Shown piece by piece: positions 35,068 to 43,505 of a stretch of 64,000 nucleotides of DNA. A program made the position numbers and the translations under genes. The DNA is from Umezawaea beigongshangensis (lineage in GTDB: Bacteria; Actinomycetota; Actinomycetes; Mycobacteriales; Pseudonocardiaceae), in NCBI RefSeq assembly GCF_016464305.1, contig NZ_JAEIOJ010000007.1:1-64000 (forward strand). The letters are read 5' to 3'. The notes under the pieces were generated by a model. That model was not told the origin of the DNA and searched no databases. It saw only the letters and a list, made by a program, of their open reading frames with translations. How positions within the stretch are numbered: the first letter of the stretch is position 1; each line of letters opens with the position of its first letter.

Positions 35068-36435
35068 ATGAGCGACCTGTTGAGACTCGCCACGGCGGGC
35101 AGCGTGGACGACGGCAAGTCGACGCTGGTCGGCAGGCTGCTCTACGACACCAAGTCCGTGCTGGCGGACACGCTCGACGCGGTGACCCGCGCGAGCACCG
35201 ACCGCGGACTGTCCACCCCGGACCTCTCGCTGCTCGTGGACGGCCTGCGCTCGGAGCGCGAGCAGGGCATCACGATCGACGTGGCGTACCGGTACTTCGC
35301 CACGCCGAAGCGGTCCTTCGTGCTGGCCGACACCCCCGGTCACGTGCAGTACACCCGCAACACCGTCACCGGCGCGTCCACGGCGCAGCTGGCGATCCTG
35401 CTGGTGGACGCCCGCAAGGGCGTGATCGAGCAGACCCGCCGGCACGCCGCGGTGCTCGCCCTGCTAGGCGTGCCGCGCCTGGTGCTGGCGGTCAACAAGA
35501 TCGACCTCGTGGGGTACGACGAGGCGGTGTTCACCCGGATCGCCGCCGAGTTCACCGAGCACGCCCTCGCCCTGGGCCACTCGCCGGACTCCGTCGTGAC
35601 GATCCCCGTCTCCGCGCTGGCGGGTGACAACGTGGTGGAGAAGTCGGCCAGGACGCCCTGGTACGACGGCCCGACCCTGCTGGACCACCTGGAGCAGGTG
35701 CCGGTGGAGCCGGACCCGCACGACGCGCCGTTCCGCTTCCCGGTGCAGTACGTCATCCGGCCCCGCACGCCCGAGTTCCCCGACTACCGCGGTTACGCCG
35801 GTCTCGTGGCCTCGGGCACGGTCCGGGTGGGCGACGAGGTCCTGGTGCTGCCGTCGGGGCTGCGCACGACGGTCGAGAGGATCGACACCCGCGACGGCGA
35901 GCTGCCGGAGGCGGTGGCCGGGCAGTCGGTGACGCTGCTGCTGGCCGACGACGTGGACGTCTCGCGCGGTGACCTCGTCGCCTCCGCGGCGCTGCCGCCG
36001 CGCGTCGTGGACGAGTTCGACGCCACCGTGTGCTGGCTGGCGGAGAAGCCCCTGTCGCCGGGGGCCAGGGTGCTCGTCAAGTACGGCGCGCGCACCGTGC
36101 AGGCGATCGTGACGGAGCTGCGCGCCCGCTTCGACGAGCAGCGACTGTCCAGTGTGGACGATCCGGGATCGCTGCGCCTCAACGAGATCGGCCGGGTCGT
36201 GGTGCGCACCGCGGAGCCGGTCCCGCTGGACGACTACTCCAGCAGCAGGCGCACCGGGGCGTTCCTGGTGATCGACGCGGCGGACGGCAGCACGCTCGCC
36301 GCCGGGCTCGTGGGCGCTCCGCTGCCGGTGCTGGACGGCGTGCCGAGCTGTACGGAGGGCGGGAGCACCGCCCCCACCGGCACCTCCCCGGTCGCCGACA
36401 CCGACGACCGCGCCCTCGTCTCCCCCGGCCCCTGA
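35068..36435 (+). CDS. cysN: Sulfate adenylyltransferase subunit 1 (GTPase)
   Basis: 455 residues. EF-Tu-like G domain with GSVDDGKSTL (G1), REQGITIDVAYRYF (G2), DTPGH (G3) and NKID (G4), then two beta-barrel domains. GTP hydrolysis drives APS formation by CysD. The protein stops after the barrels and a low-complexity tail (STAPTGTSPVADTDD); there is no fused CysC APS kinase. The tail is unusual but short. Confidence 0.95.
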   Translation: MSDLLRLATAGSVDDGKSTLVGRLLYDTKSVLADTLDAVTRASTDRGLSTPDLSLLVDGLRSEREQGITIDVAYRYFATPKRSFVLADTPGHVQYTRNTVTGASTAQLAILLVDARKGVIEQTRRHAAVLALLGVPRLVLAVNKIDLVGYDEAVFTRIAAEFTEHALALGHSPDSVVTIPVSALAGDNVVEKSARTPWYDGPTLLDHLEQVPVEPDPHDAPFRFPVQYVIRPRTPEFPDYRGYAGLVASGTVRVGDEVLVLPSGLRTTVERIDTRDGELPEAVAGQSVTLLLADDVDVSRGDLVASAALPPRVVDEFDATVCWLAEKPLSPGARVLVKYGARTVQAIVTELRARFDEQRLSSVDDPGSLRLNEIGRVVVRTAEPVPLDDYSSSRRTGAFLVIDAADGSTLAAGLVGAPLPVLDGVPSCTEGGSTAPTGTSPVADTDDRALVSPGP

Positions 36436-36454
36436 GCCCCGAAAGGCCCCGCCC

Positions 36455-37528
36455 GTGAGCACCAGACGCAGACTCCTGACCTCAGCACTCGCCGCACTCG
36501 CCGTCGTCGGTGGTCTCACCGGCTGCTCGCGGGCCGACCGGAACGAGGCCACCGCCACCGAGCAGGGTCCGGCAGCGGAGGTGCGGCTCGGCTACTTCCC
36601 CAACGTCACCCACGCCGCCGCGCTCATCGGCGTCGACAAGGGCTTCTTCGCCGGCGAACTGGGCGACACGAAGCTGACGACGCAGACGTTCAACGCCGGT
36701 CCGGACGAGGTGAACGCGCTGCTCGGCGGATCGCTCGACATCGCGTTCATCGGCTCCGGCCCGGCGATCAACGCCCACGCCAAGTCCAACGGCGAGGCGG
36801 TGCGGCTCGTCGCGGGCGCCACGTCCGGCGGCGCGCAGCTCGTCGTGGCCGACGGCATCGCCTCCCCGCAGGACCTCAGGGGCAGGACGATCACCACGCC
36901 GCAGCTCGCCAACACGCAGGACGTGGCGCTCAAGAAGTGGCTGGCCGGGCAGAACCTGGAGATCGGCAGCGGTCCCGACCAGGTCAACGTCACCAACACG
37001 GAGAACTCGCAGAGCCTCGACCTGTTCCGCAAGGGCGAGATCCAGGGCGCGTGGGCACCCGAGCCGTGGGCGTCGCGACTGGTGGTCGACGCGGGGGCGA
37101 AGGTCCTGCTGGACGAGAAGGAGCTGTGGGAGGGCGGCGCGTTCCCGACCACGGTGATCATCGTGCGCACCGCGTTCCTTCAGGAGCACCCGCAGACGGT
37201 GCAGGCCGTGCTGAGGGGCGAGGTCGCCGCGATCGACTGGGCCCTGGCCAACGAGGCCGAGGCCAAGACCGTCGTCAACTCCTCGCTGGAGAAGCTCACC
37301 GGCAAGGCGCTGGGCGAGGCCGTGCTGGACCGGGCGTTCTCCGGCATCGAGCTGACCACCGACCCGCAGGCCGGTTCGTTCCCGCAGCTCGCTCAGGACG
37401 CGGTCACCGCGAAGGTCGCCGAGTCGGCGGCCGACGTGACCGGGTTCGCCGACTTCACGCTCCTGAACGAGGTGCTCACCGCGGCGGGCCGTCCCGCGGT
37501 CGACGCCGGTGGGCTGGACCAGAAGTAG
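36455..37528 (+). CDS. ssuA: ABC transporter substrate-binding lipoprotein (SsuA/NMT1-like)
   Basis: 357 residues from a GTG after GAAAGG. A lipoprotein signal (RRRLLTSALAALAVVGGLTGC) places the cysteine near residue 24. The mature part is a type II periplasmic-binding fold of the NMT1/SsuA class (LGYFPNVTHAAALIGVDKGFF, EVNALLGGSLDIAFIGSGPAIN, GAWAPEPWASRLV). The ligand may be an aliphatic sulfonate or another organosulfur compound, given the operon; sulfate itself is less typical for this fold. Confidence 0.88.
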   Translation: MSTRRRLLTSALAALAVVGGLTGCSRADRNEATATEQGPAAEVRLGYFPNVTHAAALIGVDKGFFAGELGDTKLTTQTFNAGPDEVNALLGGSLDIAFIGSGPAINAHAKSNGEAVRLVAGATSGGAQLVVADGIASPQDLRGRTITTPQLANTQDVALKKWLAGQNLEIGSGPDQVNVTNTENSQSLDLFRKGEIQGAWAPEPWASRLVVDAGAKVLLDEKELWEGGAFPTTVIIVRTAFLQEHPQTVQAVLRGEVAAIDWALANEAEAKTVVNSSLEKLTGKALGEAVLDRAFSGIELTTDPQAGSFPQLAQDAVTAKVAESAADVTGFADFTLLNEVLTAAGRPAVDAGGLDQK

Positions 37529-37559
37529 CCGAGGCAGGACACCCGAGGAAGGCAGGCCC

Positions 37560-38354
37560 ATGACCGCCACGCTGGAGACCTCCGCCGAGAACACCGCCAC
37601 CGCCGCCGTCACCCTCAGCGGTGTGCGCAAGGTGTTCGGCCACGGCCCGTCGTCCGTGCTCGCCCTGGACGGCGTCGACCTGCGGGTCGCGCCGGGCGAG
37701 TTCGTGTGCCTGCTGGGCGCGTCCGGCTGCGGCAAGAGCACCCTGCTCAACGTCGTCGCCGGGCTGGACGCGCCCACCTCGGGCGACATCGCCCTCACCA
37801 CCACCCGACCCGCCGTGATGTTCCAGGAGGCCGCGCTGATGCCGTGGCTCACCGCGGTGCGCAACGTCGAGCTGCCGCTGCGGCTGGCCGGGCACAAGCG
37901 CTCGTCGCGCCGGGCGAAGGCCAACGAGCTGCTGGACCTGGTGCGGCTCGGCGACGCGGGCGGCAAGCGCCCGCACGAGCTGTCCGGTGGCATGCGGCAG
38001 CGCGTGGCGCTGGCCCGCGCGCTCGCCTCCACGCTGGGCAGCGCCGAGGACGGCACCCCCGGCCTGCTGCTGATGGACGAGCCGTTCGCGGCGCTCGACG
38101 CCATCACCCGCGACGTGCTCCAGGCGGAGCTGCTGCGGGTGTGGCGCGAGACCGACACGGCGATCCTGTTCGTCACCCACGACGTGCGCGAGGCCGTGCG
38201 CCTCGGGCAGCGCGTGGTGCTGCTGTCGTCGCGGCCCGGCCGGGTCGTGCGGGAGTGGTCCGTCGACGGTCTGACCGGCGAGGACGAGGTCGCGACGATC
38301 GAGGACGTCACGGCACGCCTGCGGGAGGTGATCAGCGGTCATGCCGCAGCCTGA
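37560..38354 (+). CDS. ssuB: ABC transporter ATP-binding protein (SsuB-like)
   Basis: 264 residues. Walker A GASGCGKST, Q-loop FQEAALMPWL, signature LSGGMRQRVALARAL, Walker B LLLMDEPFAALD and H-loop THDVREAV are all intact. Closest in layout to sulfonate/nitrate/taurine importer ATPases. Its end overlaps ssuC by 14 bp. Confidence 0.93.
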   Translation: MTATLETSAENTATAAVTLSGVRKVFGHGPSSVLALDGVDLRVAPGEFVCLLGASGCGKSTLLNVVAGLDAPTSGDIALTTTRPAVMFQEAALMPWLTAVRNVELPLRLAGHKRSSRRAKANELLDLVRLGDAGGKRPHELSGGMRQRVALARALASTLGSAEDGTPGLLLMDEPFAALDAITRDVLQAELLRVWRETDTAILFVTHDVREAVRLGQRVVLLSSRPGRVVREWSVDGLTGEDEVATIEDVTARLREVISGHAAA

Positions 38355-39240
38355 CGAAGCCGTCCTGGAGACCGACCGCACCGGCGACCTGGCCGCGGTC
38401 GGCGCAGGTCTGGACGCTCTCGACGCACCGCCGCAGCAGCAGCGCACCCCGCTGTGGCAGCGGTTCGTCAGCACGGCGCTGCCGCCGCTGGTCGCGTTCG
38501 CGCTGCTGATCGGCGTGTGGCAGGCGCTGTGGGCGTCGGCGATCTGGCCGGAGTTCCAGCTGCCCGCGCCGGGCGACGTCTGGGCGAAGGTGACCGAGAC
38601 CGTGGCCTCCGGCGACGCCGCGGAGATCCTGTGGACGTCGGTGTCGCGCGCGGTCCTCGGGTTCCTGGCCGCCGTGGTCATCGCGACGCCGCTGGGCCTG
38701 CTGGTGGCGAAGGTCCGCGTGGTGCGGGCCGCCATCGGCTCGCTGCTGACGGGCTTGCAGAGCCTGCCGTCGGTGGCGTGGGTCCCGGCGGCGATCCTGT
38801 GGTTCGGGCTGACGCCCTCGGCGATCTACTTCGTGGTCCTGATGGGGTCCGTGCCGTCCATCGCGAACGGCCTCGTGTCGGGCATCGACCAGATCCCGCC
38901 GCTGCTGCCGCGCGTCGGTCAGGCGCTCGGCGCAGGCAAGCTCCAGGCGGCGCGGCACGTGCTGCTGCCCGCCGCGCTGCCCGGCTACCTCGCCGGGCTC
39001 AAGCAGGGCTGGGCGTTCTCCTGGCGCTCGCTGATGGCGGCGGAGATCATCGCCACGTCGCCGCAGCTCGGCCTCGGTCTGGGACAGTTCCTGCACAACG
39101 GCCAGTCGCTGAACGACATTTCGATGGTGATCGCGGCGATCTTCCTGATCCTGCTGGTCGGCATCGGCATCGAACTGCTGCTCTTCCGGCCGCTGGAGCG
39201 GGCCGTGCTGCGGGCCCGCGGTCTGACGGGCGCGCTGTGA
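38341..39240 (+). CDS. ssuC: ABC transporter permease (SsuC-like)
   Basis: 299 residues. A polar N-terminus of ~40 residues is followed by about six membrane helices. The EAA-type loop that contacts the ATPase is in the second half (VGQALGAGKLQAARHVLLPAALPGYLAGLKQG). It forms an importer with the preceding two genes. The stop overlaps the next GTG (GTGA). Confidence 0.93.
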   Translation: MPQPDEAVLETDRTGDLAAVGAGLDALDAPPQQQRTPLWQRFVSTALPPLVAFALLIGVWQALWASAIWPEFQLPAPGDVWAKVTETVASGDAAEILWTSVSRAVLGFLAAVVIATPLGLLVAKVRVVRAAIGSLLTGLQSLPSVAWVPAAILWFGLTPSAIYFVVLMGSVPSIANGLVSGIDQIPPLLPRVGQALGAGKLQAARHVLLPAALPGYLAGLKQGWAFSWRSLMAAEIIATSPQLGLGLGQFLHNGQSLNDISMVIAAIFLILLVGIGIELLLFRPLERAVLRARGLTGAL

Positions 39241-39995
39241 ACCACCGCGACGTCCCGCTGATCGCGGTGGCCCACGGGAGCCGCGATCCGCGCTCGGCCG
39301 CGACCGTGCGCGAACTGCTGGACGTGCTGCGCGCGCTGCGGCCCGAGCTGGACGTGCGGACCGCGTTCCTCGACCTGGCCGAACCGGCGCTGGGCGACGT
39401 GCTGCGGGCCGTGCACGCCGACGGGCACCGGCGGGCCGTGGTGGTGCCGCTGCTGCTGGGCAGCGCGTTCCACGCGCGGGTCGACGTGCCGGGCGCGGTC
39501 GCCGAGGTGCGGCGCTGGTGCCCGCAGCTCGACGTGCGCGTCGCCGACGTGCTGGGGCCCGATCCGCTGCTGGAGTCGGCCGCGCTGCGCAGGCTCGCCG
39601 AGACGGGGGCGCGCTCGGGAGACGGCTCGCTGGGCGTGGTGCTCGCGGGCGCCGGGTCGTCGCACGCACCGGCCAACGAGGCCGTGGCGGCCGTGGCGCG
39701 GCGCTGGGCCTCGCGCGCGGGCTGGGCGGGCGTGGAGCCCGCCTTCGCCTCGGTGGCGTCCCCGACCGCGCCGCAGGCCGTGGCGGCCCTGCGGGCGCGC
39801 GGCGCGGAGCGGATCGCCGTGGCGTCGTGGTTCCTGGCGCCGGGGCGGCTGCCCGACCGGATCGGGGCGCAGGTGCTCGCCGAAGCGCCGTCCGCCCTGC
39901 TGGCCGCTCCCCTGGGCGCGGACACCGAGGTGGCCGAGCTGATCGGTGTCCGGTACGCGGCCGCACTCCCGGAGAGTCTGTCGATCACGGCCTAG
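39237..39995 (+). CDS. sirB: Sirohydrochlorin chelatase (SirB/CbiX type)
   Basis: 252 residues from a GTG overlapping ssuC. Two similar half-domains each begin with a metal-binding pattern, first AVAHGSRDPRS and later VVLAGAGSSHAPAN. FLDLAEPAL and PLLLGSAFHARVDVP carry the residues usual for CbiX-type chelatases. It inserts iron into sirohydrochlorin to give siroheme, the cofactor of the sulfite reductase at the front of this operon. It could instead act on cobalt, but the context favours iron. Confidence 0.9.
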   Translation: MNHRDVPLIAVAHGSRDPRSAATVRELLDVLRALRPELDVRTAFLDLAEPALGDVLRAVHADGHRRAVVVPLLLGSAFHARVDVPGAVAEVRRWCPQLDVRVADVLGPDPLLESAALRRLAETGARSGDGSLGVVLAGAGSSHAPANEAVAAVARRWASRAGWAGVEPAFASVASPTAPQAVAALRARGAERIAVASWFLAPGRLPDRIGAQVLAEAPSALLAAPLGADTEVAELIGVRYAAALPESLSITA

Positions 39996-39998
39996 AGT
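39993..39998 (+). promoter_or_regulatory. -10 element of the enoyl-CoA hydratase gene, leaderless
   Basis: TAGAGT overlaps the sirB stop codon and ends 7 nt before the ATG at 40006; no ribosome-binding site lies between. Confidence 0.5.
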
Positions 39999-40005
39999 GC
40001 CCGGC

Positions 40006-40779
40006 ATGGCAGACGAACTGGTGCACGGCGAGGTGCGGCGTGGCGTCGCGACGATCACGCTGGACTCCCCGCACAACCGCAACGCCCTGTCCGCGCGGCT
40101 GCGCGCCGAGCTGAGCGCGCGCCTGGAGGCGGCCGTCGCCGACGACGCCGTCCGGGTGATCGTGCTGAGCCACACCGGCCGGGTGTTCTGCTCCGGCATG
40201 GACCTCAAGGAGGCCGGGGGCGCGAGCGCGGAGAAGCAGGGCGTCAACGAGTTCCCCGCGATCCTGGAGCGGATCTGGACCAGCCCGAAGCCCGTCGTGG
40301 CGCGGGTGGCCGGTCCGGCGCGCGCCGGCGGGGTGGGGATCGTGGCCGCCTGCGACGTCGCGGTGGCCGCGGAGGACGCCACGTTCGCGTTCAGCGAGGT
40401 CCGGATCGGCGTCGTGCCCGCCGTGATCTCGGCGACCGTGCTGCCCCGGCTGCTCCCCCGCGCGGCGCACGAGCTCTTCCTGACCGGCGAGACGTTCGAC
40501 GGCCGCCGCGCGCTCGCCGTCGGACTGGTCAACTCCGCCGTGCCGGACGACCGGCTCGACGCCGAGGTCGCCCGGTACACCGACATGCTCGCGCTGGGCG
40601 CACCGGACGCGCTGGCCGCCACGAAGCGGATGCTCCAGCAGCCCCGCCCGGCGGCGCCGGGGGACGCGTTCGCCGAGCTGCTCGCCCTGTCCGCGCGGCA
40701 CTTCGGCGGTCCGGAGGGTCAGGAGGGCATCGCCGCGTTCCTGGAGAAGCGCCCGCCGTCCTGGGTGCCTCAGGACTGA
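40006..40779 (+). CDS. Enoyl-CoA hydratase/isomerase-family protein
   Basis: 257 residues, crotonase fold. The oxyanion-hole segments are VFCSGMDLKEA and ARAGGVGIVAACDVAVA. The usual catalytic Glu positions are hard to assign (SEVRIGVVPAVIS contains one candidate), so hydratase activity is likely but not certain. Its own leaderless promoter separates it from the sulfur operon. It overlaps the convergent barstar gene by 10 bp. Confidence 0.88.
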   Translation: MADELVHGEVRRGVATITLDSPHNRNALSARLRAELSARLEAAVADDAVRVIVLSHTGRVFCSGMDLKEAGGASAEKQGVNEFPAILERIWTSPKPVVARVAGPARAGGVGIVAACDVAVAAEDATFAFSEVRIGVVPAVISATVLPRLLPRAAHELFLTGETFDGRRALAVGLVNSAVPDDRLDAEVARYTDMLALGAPDALAATKRMLQQPRPAAPGDAFAELLALSARHFGGPEGQEGIAAFLEKRPPSWVPQD

Positions 40780-41111
40780 GGGCGCACCACCGTCAGCGGC
40801 CGGACGCCCAGCTCCGCCGTGCGGAGCCGAGCGTCCCGCAGCACCGACTCCACGGCGGCGGCCCCGCGCGGATCGCGCTCGGCGAGCACGCCGTCGTCGG
40901 GCCACACGAGGACGTGCTCCCCCTCCGGCAGCCACGACAGGTCGGTCAGCGCGTCGTACAGGGCGTCGAGGTTGCGCCCCGTCCAGGCGGGGAACGCCAG
41001 CGCGTCGGCGATGGCGTCGACGACGGCCCGCCTGCTGGTCAGGCCACCGGGCAGCGGGTGCGGGTGCGCGCCGCGAGCGGCGGCGCGGCGCACCGCGTCG
41101 TCGGTGCTCAC
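40770..41111 (-). CDS. Barstar-family ribonuclease inhibitor
   Basis: 113 residues from a GTG that overlaps the RNase stop by 4 bp. The barstar core is recognisable (SRRAVVDAIADALAFPAWTGRNLDALYDALTDLSWLPEGEHVLVW), including the helix-loop that blocks the RNase active site and the W-x-G-R-N-L-D-A-L-Y motif. No signal peptide: it stays in the cytosol and should protect the producer from the RNase encoded immediately upstream. Confidence 0.92.
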   Translation of the reverse strand: MSTDDAVRRAAARGAHPHPLPGGLTSRRAVVDAIADALAFPAWTGRNLDALYDALTDLSWLPEGEHVLVWPDDGVLAERDPRGAAAVESVLRDARLRTAELGVRPLTVVRPQS

Positions 41112-41557
41112 CGTTCGACGTCCACGACGACGAACGAGTCGTAGTGGTCGGCGGTGTAGTAGACCTCGTCCTCGGAGCCGATCACGAGCCGGCGAGCGCC
41201 GCGGTCCGGGCTTCCCGGCGTGGGCACGGTGAACTCGGCGTAGTGCCCCCGCGACGTGACGGGCAGGATCTCCTCGCGGTTCTGGAAGGGCGCCCCGTCG
41301 TGGCCGGGGTGCGGGAACGGCCCGCCGCGCTCGATCAGCTCCCACGTCTGCGCCACCTGCTCGGGCAGCTCGGACATCGGCCGCACCGGCAGGCCGGACG
41401 ACGCGCCGGGGACGGCCCGCTCAGCGGGCGAGCTGGCGGCCGGAGCACCGGTGGGCGGCGGAGCGGTCTGCCCGCCGACGTCGCGGGCGAACCAGCCGAC
41501 CACCACCAGGACGATCAGGCCGACGAGGGTGACGGTGAGCCGTCGTGCGGGGGTCAC
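41108..41557 (-). CDS. Secreted guanyl-specific ribonuclease (RNase Sa/N1-T1 family)
   Basis: 149 residues. An N-terminal membrane helix or signal (LTVTLVGLIVLVVVGWF, 7-23) and a Pro/Ala-rich linker precede an RNase Sa-like domain (about 54-149): FQNREEILPVTSRGHYAEFTVPTPG, GARRLVIG, YYTADHYDSFVVVD. By similarity to RNase Sa, the base is E108, an arginine lies at 122/123, and the acid is H138. No lone processing site is obvious after the helix, so it may stay membrane-tethered outside the cell. Its inhibitor follows in the same operon. Confidence 0.93.
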   Translation of the reverse strand: MTPARRLTVTLVGLIVLVVVGWFARDVGGQTAPPPTGAPAASSPAERAVPGASSGLPVRPMSELPEQVAQTWELIERGGPFPHPGHDGAPFQNREEILPVTSRGHYAEFTVPTPGSPDRGARRLVIGSEDEVYYTADHYDSFVVVDVER

Positions 41558-41566
41558 GCGGTCAGC

Positions 41567-41809
41567 CTACGAAGTGCGGGAACGCCTGGCCTCTCCGAGG
41601 TCCTCCGGGAGTGCTCCGACGGGAGGTTCGGCGGCGTCGTCGGAGGTCACCTCGGAGGTGCCCCAGTCCACGGCGCGGTCGATGAGCCAGGCGACGCTGC
41701 GGCACAGCGGCAGCAGCACGACCATCACCATCGGGAACTGGAGCGCGAAGGGCAGCTGGGTGAGCCACAGCTCGACGCCGTCCCACCACTGCGCGATTGC
41801 GTCCGGCAC
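41567..41809 (-). CDS. Small membrane protein upstream of the RNase-barstar pair
   Basis: 80 residues from a GTG. One long hydrophobic stretch (LWLTQLPFALQFPMVMVVLLPLCRSVAWLI) may form one or two helices; the tail is acidic and polar. It stops 9 bp before the RNase start in the same direction, and TAGTCT six bases before its GTG could drive the three-gene unit. Function unknown; a link to RNase export is only a positional guess. Confidence 0.65.
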   Translation of the reverse strand: MPDAIAQWWDGVELWLTQLPFALQFPMVMVVLLPLCRSVAWLIDRAVDWGTSEVTSDDAAEPPVGALPEDLGEARRSRTS

Positions 41810-41815
41810 GGGTCG

Positions 41816-41821
41816 AGACTA
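41816..41821 (-). promoter_or_regulatory. -10 element of the RNase-barstar operon, leaderless
   Basis: On the minus strand TAGTCT, then CGACCC, then the GTG at 41809. Confidence 0.5.
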
Positions 41822-41863
41822 GCCCGGGTGACGTCCCTCACTGCGGCGCGCACGTCCCCCGGG

Positions 41864-41869
41864 TAGGTT
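41864..41869 (+). promoter_or_regulatory. -10 element of the quinone-oxidoreductase-like gene, leaderless
   Basis: TAGGTT ends 7 nt before the ATG at 41877. The divergent RNase-operon -10 is only 42 bp away. Confidence 0.5.
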
Positions 41870-41876
41870 GCGGTGC

Positions 41877-42842
41877 ATGTTCGCCGTCTACGCAGCCGAG
41901 CCGAGCCCGCAGGACCCCCTGGCCTCGCTGAGGTCGGGTGAGCGTCCCGACCCGGAGGTGCCGGACGGCTGGGTGCGGGTGGCGGTCCGCGCGGCGAGCG
42001 TGAACCTGCACGACCTGTGGACGCTGCGCGGCGTCGGCATCAAGCCGGAGCGGTTCCCGATGGTCCTGGGCTGCGACGGCGCCGGTGTCCTGGACGACGG
42101 CACCGAGGTCGTGCTGCACTCCGTCATCGGCGACCCGACCTGGTTCGGGGACGAGACGCTCGACCCGAAGCGCACGCTGCTGACCGAGAAGCACCAGGGC
42201 ACGTTCGCCGACTGGGCCGTCGTGCCCGCGCGCAACGCCCTGCCCAAGCCCGCCGCCCTGTCCTTCGCCGAGGCGGCGGTCATGGGCACGGCGTGGCTCA
42301 CCGCCTACCGGATGCTGTTCGTGAAGTCGGGGCTGCGGCCGGGGCAGACGATGCTGGTGCAGGGCGCGTCGGGCGGCGTGTCCACGGCGCTGGTGCAGCT
42401 CGGGCGCGCGGCGGGGTTCCGGGTGTGGGTGACCGGGCGCAGCGAGGAGAAGCGCGCGCTGGCCGAGCGGCTGGGCGCGCACGCGACGTTCGAGTCGGGC
42501 GCGCGGCTGCCGGAGCGGGTCGACGCGGTGTTCGAGACGGTCGGCGGGGCCACCTGGTCGCACTCGATGAAGGCGCTCAAGCCGGGCGGGATCGTGGTGG
42601 TCTCCGGCGCGACGAGCGGTGACGCGACGGCGGCCGAGCTCCAGCGGCTGTTCTTCCTCCAGCTCCGCGTGGTCGGCTCGACCATGGGCACGCGTCAGGA
42701 GCTGGCGGACCTGCTGGAGTTCTGCGTCCTGCACGACATCCGGCCCCAGATCGGCGCGGAGCTCCCCCTCGAACAGGCCGAGCACGGGCTGCGCTCGCTG
42801 CTCGACGGGGAGACCGCCGGGAAGATCGTCCTGACGCGCTGA
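41877..42842 (+). CDS. Zinc-type alcohol dehydrogenase-like/quinone oxidoreductase (MDR)
   Basis: 321 residues from the ATG at 41877. GroES-like N-terminal domain (VRVAVRAASVNLHDLWTLRG, GCDGAGVL), then a Rossmann domain with GASGGVSTALVQLGRAAG. The catalytic-zinc Cys/His/Cys and the structural-zinc cysteine cluster are absent, so it is a zinc-free NADPH-dependent quinone or enone reductase type. Substrate unknown. Confidence 0.9.
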   Translation: MFAVYAAEPSPQDPLASLRSGERPDPEVPDGWVRVAVRAASVNLHDLWTLRGVGIKPERFPMVLGCDGAGVLDDGTEVVLHSVIGDPTWFGDETLDPKRTLLTEKHQGTFADWAVVPARNALPKPAALSFAEAAVMGTAWLTAYRMLFVKSGLRPGQTMLVQGASGGVSTALVQLGRAAGFRVWVTGRSEEKRALAERLGAHATFESGARLPERVDAVFETVGGATWSHSMKALKPGGIVVVSGATSGDATAAELQRLFFLQLRVVGSTMGTRQELADLLEFCVLHDIRPQIGAELPLEQAEHGLRSLLDGETAGKIVLTR

Positions 42843-42849
42843 GGACCGA

Positions 42850-43455
42850 TCAGGCCGAGCGCAGGAGGTCGAGGATCACCTCGGGGTCCTGCGCCCCGGC
42901 CACGCCGCGGTTGCCGACGACGAACGTCGGCACCGAGCGCACGCCGAGTGCGACGCCGAGCGCCAGCTCCTCGCGCAGGCGCTGCCCCAGCGCCTCGTCG
43001 TCGAGCGCCTGCGCGGCGCCGACGACACCGACCTCGGCCGCCAGCTCCTCCAGCACCGCGCGGTCGCCGACGTGCCGGTTCTCCACGAAGTTGGCGTGGA
43101 AGAGACGCTCCTGCACCTGGCCCTGGAGTCCCTGGCCGGACGCGAAGGCCACGAGCTTGTGCGCGTCGAAGGTGTTGGCGCGCAGGGTTCCCGCCAGCGC
43201 GTAGTCCAGGCCCACCGAGGCCGCGACACCGCCGACGTGGGCGTGCATCTCGGCCACGCGCTCGGCTCCGCCGAACCTCTCGGCCAGCGCTTCGCTCATC
43301 AGCGCGCCGTCGTTCGGGGTGGAGGCGTCGAGCTGGTACGGGCGCCAGCGCACCTCGACCGGGTCGCCGTCCCACTTCTCCAGCGCCAGTTCCATCTTCC
43401 GCTTGCCGATGTAGCACCAGGGGCACACGACGTCGGACCACACATCCAGTTGCAC
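42850..43455 (-). CDS. DsbA-family oxidoreductase (FrnE-like)
   Basis: 201 residues if started at the GTG at 43455; GTGs at 43464 and 43470 would add 3-5 residues. The thioredoxin-fold motif WSDVVCPWCYIGKRKME has the CPWC active site near residue 12. The alpha-helical insert contains LRANTFDAHKL, and the cis-Pro loop is GVRSVPTFVVG. No signal peptide, so it is cytosolic like FrnE. Probably a disulfide or polyketide-related oxidoreductase. Convergent with the MDR gene, 7 bp apart. Confidence 0.92.
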   Translation of the reverse strand: MQLDVWSDVVCPWCYIGKRKMELALEKWDGDPVEVRWRPYQLDASTPNDGALMSEALAERFGGAERVAEMHAHVGGVAASVGLDYALAGTLRANTFDAHKLVAFASGQGLQGQVQERLFHANFVENRHVGDRAVLEELAAEVGVVGAAQALDDEALGQRLREELALGVALGVRSVPTFVVGNRGVAGAQDPEVILDLLRSA

Positions 43456-43505
43456 GCAGACCACCAACACGTCGCCGTGCCGATTTGTTCCCCCGCGCGG
43501 CGGGT

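Noticed and set aside
36300-36435. CysC domain fused to CysN
   Set aside because: The C-terminal extension is a short low-complexity tail without a P-loop.
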